Source: Puccinellia tenuiflora
Taxonomy: Eukaryota; Streptophyta; Magnoliopsida; Poales; Poaceae
Assembly: GCA_012064385.1 (NCBI GenBank)
Contig: QRDG01000403.1
Location: 37,261-101,260, forward strand
DNA: 64,000 nt
Direction: 5' to 3'
In this document: positions 57,302 through 64,000 of the stretch, in pieces
Layout of the letters: each line of letters starts with the position of its first letter
Position numbering within the stretch: position 1 is the first letter of the stretch
Program-made: the position numbers and the translations under genes
The notes under the pieces: model-generated
Told to the model about the DNA's origin: nothing
The model's database searches: none
What the model saw: only the letters and a program-made list of their open reading frames with translations

Positions 57302-60247
57302 ATGCGGATGATTGAGAGAGACACGATGGTTGAATGGGATATACCTTTTGAAGAATTTGATCCCCAAGACCTAGAATTGAAGTAAGAGGAGGCCGTGAGG
57401 AATGTGGTGGAAAAAATTGGGGAGAGTGTGATTTGGGGGCCAGAACAAGAAGTTTCTTTGTTACGGTTCGATGATTGGAAACAGGAGTATGTTAGGATTA
57501 AGACAGGGGAAGAAATGGTAGAAGAAATCGATCAGCGAGACGGCTGGACAAGCAAAAGTGTTCTTTTTTTGGCAGAGCTCGTAGCTCTGAACCCTGCATC
57601 TAGGGTTGGATATGTGGCATCGAAGTTGGCTTGCCAGATTGCTGAGGATGATTGGTCTGCACAAAGGCAGATAGGGCCTTTAGTTACTGAATTGGCAGTG
57701 TTAAGAGCGGAGGCAGATGCAGAAGAGGCAGTTGATAATGTTGAGGAGGTTGTATGTATCGATTGGAATACAGGTGAGATTAATGAACCGACAGATTTGG
57801 TCATTGATCCAATGTCTGACATTGAAATGGCATCTATGTTTGGTATTCCTGTAGATGAGCAAGACAAGGAAAAGGAGAAAGAAGATTCTGCAGATGATGG
57901 TAACAGACGGTCAAGGACTGCAAATACAGATGCTAATGCTGATTTTGAAATAGATTCAGAGTTGATGCAGAATGCTGCAGTTGATGTGGATGATGGCCAT
58001 GATGAAGAGCTTGTATGTGTTTATGACAAAGAAAATCCAGTTATTGAAGTAAGTAAATTGTTTCCAAGCATGGATGAGTTTAGGATGTGTTTCAGGACTT
58101 ATGCAATCAAACATGAGTTTGAAACCAAGACTTTGTGGACAGATACAAAGAAATTCTATGCCAAGTGCAAAGGTTTTGATGGTGGTGCCATGCCATGCAA
58201 GTGGTATATATCAGCTAGACGTCAACCTGATGGAAGGACAGTAAGAGTGAATCAAATTCCAAAAGTACATACTTGTATGACAACTTCACAAAAAGTTACA
58301 AAAATGACATCCCAACTTTGGGTGGCAGAAAAAATCACTCCTAGTTTATCCAAGAAACCAAACATGACTGCAAAGAAACTGAAAGTAGACCTGGAAAAGG
58401 ATTACCCAATCCAGCTGCAATATACGACAGTGTGGAAGGCAAAGCAAAGAGTAATGAAAAGATTATTTGGTGATTGGGCAAATACCTTTAGAATGCTTTA
58501 TAACTTCAAAGCAGAAGTGGATAAAAGGTGTCCAGGCAGTGTTGTTGAGATAGATACTGAGGTGACACCAGATGGGAAAGTGTTCTTCTCCAAATTCTTC
58601 ATGGCTTTAAAGCCTTGCATTGATGGCTTCAAAGCAGGATGCCGTCCATATTTGAGTATAGATTCATCATTTTTGACTGGCAAGTGGAATGGACAACTTG
58701 CAGCTTGCAATGCTCTAGATGGACACAATTGGACGTACCCTGTAGCTATTGGCTTGTTTCAGTCTGAGTCAGAAGCTTCATGGACATGGTTCATGCTGCA
58801 GTTGAAAAGTAGCATTGGTCCAGTGTTCCCTTTGGCAATCCACACTGACGCATGTAAAGGGCTAGAAAATGCAGTGAAGAATATTTTCCCACATTGTGAG
58901 CAGAGGGAGTGCTTTGGTCATATGTGGATGAATGTGATAAAAAAATTCAGAGGAGATGCATTTGGCCGCTTGTGGCCAGCAGCAAGAGCATACAAGGTTA
59001 GTGCTTGGGAGTATCATATGAATAAGATAAAAGAAGCAAGCACTGAGTTTGGCCCTTGGATGGACACATACCATTCTCTTTTGTGGTACAGGTCAGGATT
59101 TAACACTGCCATCAAGTGTGATCATATCAACAACAATTTGGCAGAAAGTTTTAACAACAAGATAAAGGATTTCAAGGACTTGCCTGTCCATGACATGGTT
59201 GACCAAATTAGGATCATGATCATGAAGTGGTGGGAATTGAGAGCAAAGATTGGTGATAAGCTGCAAGGGCAGGATAAACTGCCTGCTGTGGTGCAGCAGG
59301 TAGTCAACAGGAGCAGAGGGCTTGCACATTTGTTAGTTGTGAAATCCTCATTGCATTCTGATGAAGTTAAAGATACAAAGACTACCAGAAGGCATGTTGT
59401 TGACACTGAAAAGAAAGAGTGCAGCTGCCTTGAGTGGCAACACACTGGAAAACCTTGTGAACATGCCATCATTTTCTTGGCATCCAAACCCAAGCTAAAT
59501 ATGCACCCATATTTGCATGAATATTACTCAGTTGAAAAATTCAGAGCTGCATATGCACATCCAATTCCACCACTTACAGATCAGTCTCAGTGGCCTGAAG
59601 TGGACATAGAATTCTCCTTGTGCGCTCCTTTGACGAGAAGGAAGGCTGGCAGGCCGAAACAGAGTAGATTCAAGCCTTGGTTTGAAAAAGGTGGGAGCAG
59701 TAAGAAGGGGAAGAAAGACGCCAAGCCAAAGAGGCCCCAAAAAGGTAACAAAAATAGATGCAAGCGTTGTGAAGAACTTGGACACCGAGCTGGATCCATC
59801 AAGTGTAGATACACCGATCCAAAGGTGACTGTCAGGAAGAAACGTGTGTTTCAGCCCCTTGAAACTGAACCTCTTTGTCCAGCCAAAAAGGCCAGAATTG
59901 GAGGGTGTAGAAAGAAGAGGAGTGTGCAGACTGTGTTCGGCTCTGTCGATGTTGCAGTGCCTGTGCAACCTGGAGATGTGCAACCTGAATCTATTTTGGA
60001 GGAAGTTGAAGCTGTTCTGGACCAAGTTGAAACTGAAGTTGTTCTGGAAACTGAAGCTGAAGCTGTTCTGGAAACTGAAGCTGAAACTGAAGCTGAAGCT
60101 GTTCTGGAAACTGAAGCTGAAACTGAAGCTGAAGCTGTTCTGGAAGCTGAAACTGAAGATGTGGAAACTGAAGCAGCTTTGGATCAAGTTTTCCAGCCTG
60201 AAATTCCCCCTCGAAGGAGATTCAAAGAAAACAAGGAGCATGAATGA
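57302..60247 (+). CDS. MULE (MuDR-type) transposase
   Basis: The likely start ATG is at 57302; TAA at 57383-57385 breaks the frame at codon 28, after which 950 codons are open to TGA 60245-60247 (first later ATG at 57515). Domains: acidic N-terminus, Mutator DNA-binding region ('FPSMDEFRMCFRTYAIKHEF', 'CKGFDGGAMPCKWYISAR'), DDE core with 'YLSIDSSFLTGKW' (about 58650), 'IHTDACKGLENA' (58840), 'CFGHMWMN' and 'NNNLAESFNNK' (59140), SWIM zinc finger CSCLEWQHTGKPCEH (59418-59462), CCHC-like knuckle CKRCEELGHRAGSIKC, and an Ala/Glu/Thr repeat tail. It would cut and join MULE ends in the nucleus. All catalytic residues are visible. The early stop may be real, or translation may begin at a later ATG. 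Confidence 0.88.
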
Positions 60248-60479
60248 TCTTCTTGATATAGAAGCAAAAGCAAGCCGAAGCCGAAGAAGAAGAAATCAAA
60301 TGCTAAGAAAAATTGATTTATTGCTACTCGAATTTGATTCTTGAACACTTGTGTGATTTGTAATAATGCTACTTTGATTCGTGAAAACTTGTGTGATTTG
60401 TAATAATGCTAAACTAGAATTTGAGTTTGAAATTCAAATATTTGCCGAAATTCAAATATTTGCCGAAATTCAAATTCAA

Positions 60480-62058
60480 ACAGAGAGCTTGAATGTATAT
60501 ATAACTTTTTTATAAGACCCAATAGGTAGTATGTGACATTATAAAACAATGTGCACTGGTTTTCCATTTTTTTGATTTTTTTTGAATTTTTGTTGCTCAT
60601 TTCAAATTCGGTCAAACCCTTAGTTTGACCGGCATTTAAACAAGTTCTACACACAAAAATGGAAAAGTAAGCCTGGATCCTTCTTAGTCACACCAAAATG
60701 AACCTTTGGTGGGGTTTTGGACAACTTCATTCCCAAAACCTTAAACCACTTGTCTTCAACCTTGACTTCATATGGCAGAGTTCTGTCGATATCACATATT
60801 ATGCATGAACAGAGAGCTTGAATGTATATATAACTTTTTTATAAGACCCAATAGGTAGTATGTGACATTATAAGACAATGTGCACTGGTTTTCCATTTTT
60901 TTGATTTTTTTTGAATTTTTGTTGCTCATTTCAAATTCGATCAAACCCTTAGTTTGACCGGCATTTAAACAAGTTCTACACACAAAAATGGAAAAGTAAG
61001 CCTGGATCCTTCTTATTCACACCAAAATGAACCTTTGGTGGGGTTTTGGACAACTTCATTCCCAAAACCTTAAACCACTTGTCTTCAACCTTGACTTCAT
61101 ATGGCAGAGTTCTGCCGATATCACATCTTATGCATGAACAGAGAGCTTTAATGTATATATAACTTTTTTATAAGACCCAATAGGTAGTATGTGACATTAT
61201 AAGACAATGTGCAATGGTTTTCCATTTTTTTGATTTTTTTTGAATTTTTGTTGCTCATTTCAAATTCGGTCAAACCCTTAGTTTGACCGGCATTTAAACA
61301 AGTTCTACACACAAAAATGGAAAAGTAAGCCTGTATCCTTCTTAGTCACACCAAAATGAACCTTTGGTGGGGTTTTGGACAACTTCATTCCCAAAACCTT
61401 AAACCACTTGTCTTCAACCTTGACTTCATATGGCAGAGTTCTGCCGATATCACATCTTATGCATGAACAGAGAGCTTGAATGTATATATAACTTTTTTAT
61501 AAGACCCAATAGGTAGTATGTGACATTATAAGACAATGTGCACTGGTTTTCCATTTTTTTGATTTTTTTTGAATTTTTGTTGCTCATTTCAAATTCGGTC
61601 AAACCCTTAGTTTGACCGGTATTTAAACAAGTTCTACACACAAAAATGGAAAAGTAAGCCTGGATCCTTCTTAGTCACACCAAAATGAACCTTTGGTGGG
61701 GTTTTGGACAACTTCATTCCCAAAACCTTAAACCACTTGTCTTCAACCTTGACTTCATATGGCAGAGTTCTGCCGATATCACATCTTATGCATGAACAGA
61801 GAGCTTGAATGTATATATAACTTTTTTATAAGACCCAATAGGTAGTATGTGACATTATAAGACAATGTGCACTGGTTTTCCATTTTTTTGATTTTTTTTG
61901 AATTTTTGTTGCTCATTTCAAATTCGGTCAAACCCTTAGTTTGACCGGCATTTAAACAAGTTCTACACACAAAAATGGAAAAGTAAGCCTGGATCCTTCT
62001 TAGTCACACCAAAATGAACCTTTGGTGGGGTTTTGGACAACTTCATTCCCAAAACCTT
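60480..62058. repeat. 329-bp tandem repeat array, 4.8 copies
   Basis: Units begin 'acagagagctt' at 60480, 60809, 61138, 61467 and 61796 with an exact 329-bp period and only a handful of differences. A degenerate piece continues at 62176-62235. Read on the minus strand each unit contains a 45-50 codon stretch with coding character ('LPYEVKVEDKWFKVLGMKLS'). Confidence 0.95.
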
Positions 62059-62524
62059 TCTATCAACATGTTAGAAATGACCTCCAAAGATAGGGGAAAC
62101 GACCCCATTTCTATCAACTTTTTTTTCCGACCTTGTCCAAATCACCTAGATATTATTCCTTACCTTGTGTTCGACATTAGAAGACAATGTGCGTAGGTTT
62201 TTCATTGTTTTGATTTTTTTTGAATTTCTGTTGCTGAAGACAATCTCGCTGTACACGCACCGTCGATCTACGCTTGCAATGAACTTCAGCCGTCCGATTG
62301 TTCTTGTAGAAGAAATCTTAGGCCAGGCTCTGGGCGATCCGTGGGAGGGCTGGTTCCGCTAGCTGATTGGCTAGCCTTTTTTTTTCAGAGCGTGAGAGAG
62401 GATAAGGATGCGATGCGTGGCACGGGCGCATGCAAGCGCGCGCTGCCGCAGGCCTCGACCACGTCGCAGCCTAGCTATTAATTTTTTTGCAGCGTCGCAT
62501 CCTAGCTGTTCGGGAACTATTCAC

Positions 62525-62915
62525 ATCTGAGTTTCTCTTTTTTGTTTCTCGATGTATATTTCGTATTTTGAGCTGAAATTTTATGGGGTCACGCAAATAT
62601 GTGCTGTGAACATGCATGATTTTTTCCAGATTTTTTCGCAATGTTTAAATTTGAATTTAGCCCGCATGTCACCGTGTGACATGCAAAAGGTGCATGTCAC
62701 TGGATCTGTGTCCTTCAAGCGTCGCACGGAGCATTACTGCACGCGTTGGTCCGTTGCGTTAGACTTTGGACTTGCGTTAATGCACGCATGCAGGGTCACG
62801 TCGCACGTACTATGAAACGTAATTTTTTCTACGCTTTCAGACGGCATGTCTTTCACACTGCCTCCTCCTCCCTCATCCACCCCAATTAATACGCACGTCT
62901 CATCGCAGTCTTTAA
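62525..62915. other. Intergenic DNA after the MULE
   Basis: Short inverted motif 'catgtcaccgtgtgacatg' at about 62665. No gene. It could contain the promoter of the ORF at 62916, without a clear TATA box. Confidence 0.35.
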
Positions 62916-63353
62916 ATGGAGCCTATCCAACCCATTGCCTCCTCTCATCCCTCTCCAGCCCCATTGCCTCTTCCTCCCTCTAGCAACATGGACAGCCCAA
63001 TCTCTCTCCCTTCCAGCCCCGAGCCCTACAGCGACGAGGACAACCACCCACAGCCGCTTGGCTGGTGGGAGGTGCCGCCGAGGGATCCTTCGAGGCGTCG
63101 GCGTCCCAAAAAACCCCGGCGATCCGTCTTCGCGGAGGGCCCCTTCGTCCACAACCCCACTCCCGACGACATCGCGAAGATGAACAACCGCTCCGAGGAG
63201 GCCCTCGAACGCGGTCTAGCCTTCCTGGAGATGCAGGAGAGGGAGGAACTCGCCGCCGAGGAGAGGAAGGAGGCGGCCGCCGAGGAGAGGAAGGCGGCGG
63301 CCGCCGAGGAGAAGAAGTGGTACCCCGTCCGGGAGGACAGGGCCACCGCGTAG
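62916..63353 (+). CDS. Hypothetical 145-residue protein, 3' end fused to UGT duplicate
   Basis: ATG 62916 to TAG. Pro/Ser-rich N-terminus, then 'PLGWWEVPPRDPSRRRRPKK', a basic patch, and a Glu/Ala/Arg helical repeat ('EERKEAAAEERKAAAAEEKK') that looks like a coiled coil. The last four codons and the stop come from antisense UGT sequence, so the original gene was longer and is truncated here. Function unknown. Confidence 0.5.
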   Translation: MEPIQPIASSHPSPAPLPLPPSSNMDSPISLPSSPEPYSDEDNHPQPLGWWEVPPRDPSRRRRPKKPRRSVFAEGPFVHNPTPDDIAKMNNRSEEALERGLAFLEMQEREELAAEERKEAAAEERKAAAAEEKKWYPVREDRATA

Positions 63354-64000
63354 GCCGGAGGGTAGACGCCTTTGTCGGACAGCTCTTTCCACGCCACCAC
63401 AGTCTCGTGCTCCATGGCGTCGAAGGTGTTGACGACGAAGCCCTGGGCGAGGGGGTAGAGTTTCCCCAGCTCGACGACGAGCGCGTACCCCGGATCGGCG
63501 CGGTCCTGGACGGTGTCGAGGAGCTCGGCGCCGTGCAGCGGCACGCACCCGGGGAGGCGGATGAGCTCCGGGAGGTCGCGAAACTCGCAGGTGGTGGTCC
63601 TGTCCAGCTCCGGGGCGTGGAGTATCGTCGACAGCGCCATGAGGTTTGTCGCGCAGAAGATGTAGCCCGGGATGCCAAGCTCCGCCGCCACCTCCAGCGC
63701 CCAGGGGCAAAGCACGTCCGGCACGAACGACGCGACGCCGGCCGGGGAGTCCAGGAGCGATCGTAGGAGGTCTCGGAGGTGCGGCAGGGCACGCTTGACG
63801 ACGATCATGGCGCGGGTCTCTGGGCGGGCGTCAGCGGGGAGGTCGTCGATGGACACCTCCGGGAGCATAGCCGTGGAGATGGACGGCGGTAGGGAGGCGA
63901 AGGTGGAGGAGTACTGGTCGCCTGAGAAGAAGTTGGTGTGGATGACGAGCGTGGCGGTGAAGCCGTCGAGCGCGACGATGCGGCGCGCGAGCTCGGCCGT
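63343..64000 (-). pseudogene. UDP-glycosyltransferase fragment, copy C, runs off the window
   Basis: Matches 55382-56039 of copy B with no indels and only about five substitutions (about 99%). It covers residues near 24 to 242 of the enzyme, including Asp118, and lacks the PSPG domain, being joined to unrelated sequence at 63342. The minus-strand frame continues through the junction into a chimeric 100-codon tail. Its start would lie about 70 bases beyond the window. Confidence 0.9.

Larger units (their letters stand above)
56534..62524 (+). mobile_element. Mutator-like element (MULE) with transposase
   Basis: Ends share GTGAATAG and 'gctNgNatgcgacgctg' in inverted order (56534-56616 against 62490-62524), though the inverted repeats are imperfect and I find no 9-bp target duplication. 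Inside are a duplicated leader, a MuDR-type transposase and a 329-bp tandem array. The borders are tentative. Confidence 0.6.

Noticed and set aside
59528..60241. 237-codon minus-strand frame with Phe/Ser repeats
   Set aside because: Antisense of the transposase C-terminal acidic repeat.
60409..61970. Repeated 63-81 codon minus-strand frames starting 'MCRTCLN'
   Set aside because: Created by the 329-bp tandem unit; composition looks non-coding and the frame is not the protein-like one in the unit.
1..64000. tRNA, rRNA or organelle-derived genes
   Set aside because: I looked for cloverleaf patterns and conserved rRNA blocks by eye and saw none; a dedicated scan could still find a degenerate tRNA.

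Overview
The window is nuclear DNA of a grass, most likely a Pooideae/Triticeae species (wheat, barley or a relative). The evidence is Stowaway MITEs, large CACTA transposons with 'TTTAGTCCCGG' subterminal repeats, a long LTR pair starting TGTTGGGAATATG with a tRNA-iMet primer site (the Angela-like Copia style of wheat), a Gypsy leader with an Asp-type primer site, and single-copy genes that are GC-rich at the 5' end with short introns. Most of the 64 kb is mobile DNA, much of it nested. Few host genes are supported.

Layout. 1-2555: leader and 5' LTR of a minus-strand Gypsy element cut by the window edge. 2557-5156: degenerate intergenic DNA. 5157-12460: complete Copia element with matching LTRs and a perfect ATCAG target duplication, with a broken pol. 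12461-21760: gene-poor, with a Stowaway MITE, a Mutator-type MITE with a 9-bp target duplication, a poly(A) retroposon whose empty-site paralogue lies 1.7 kb away, two tandem microRNA-like hairpins, a CACTA end, and a small two-exon secreted cysteine-rich peptide gene on the minus strand (19467-19760). 21764-22467: three-exon gene for a small protein with two CX3CX3C motifs. 23567-34275: large CACTA region, all main genes on the minus strand (TNP2-type transposase and TnpA/Ulp1-type protein, both decayed). 34276-34949: promoter and first 32 coding bases of a host gene cut by a Copia insertion. 34950-40654: that Copia element (minus), itself carrying a 1.67-kb non-autonomous CACTA element full of hairpins. 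40655-49512: non-coding LTR element with two assembly-type duplications beside N bases. 49513-51751: 3' half of another CACTA element with a clean five-exon gene end. 53101-56250: UDP-glycosyltransferase (UGT72-like) locus with one nearly complete copy and one relic. 56534-62524: Mutator-like element with a large, nearly intact transposase and a 329-bp tandem array. 62916-64000: small ORF fused to a third UGT copy that runs off the window.

How the parts relate. The mobile elements give a relative time order: host gene at 34918, then Copia, then non-autonomous CACTA inside its reverse transcriptase, then the LTR element cutting Copia's 5' end. The three UGT copies show local duplication, the youngest at about 99% identity. 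No operon-like or pathway-level cooperation is visible. The best candidates for undescribed biology are the small secreted peptide gene, the paired hairpins, the hairpin-rich CACTA derivative and the 329-bp array. All splice sites, promoters and family names are read by eye, without searches.
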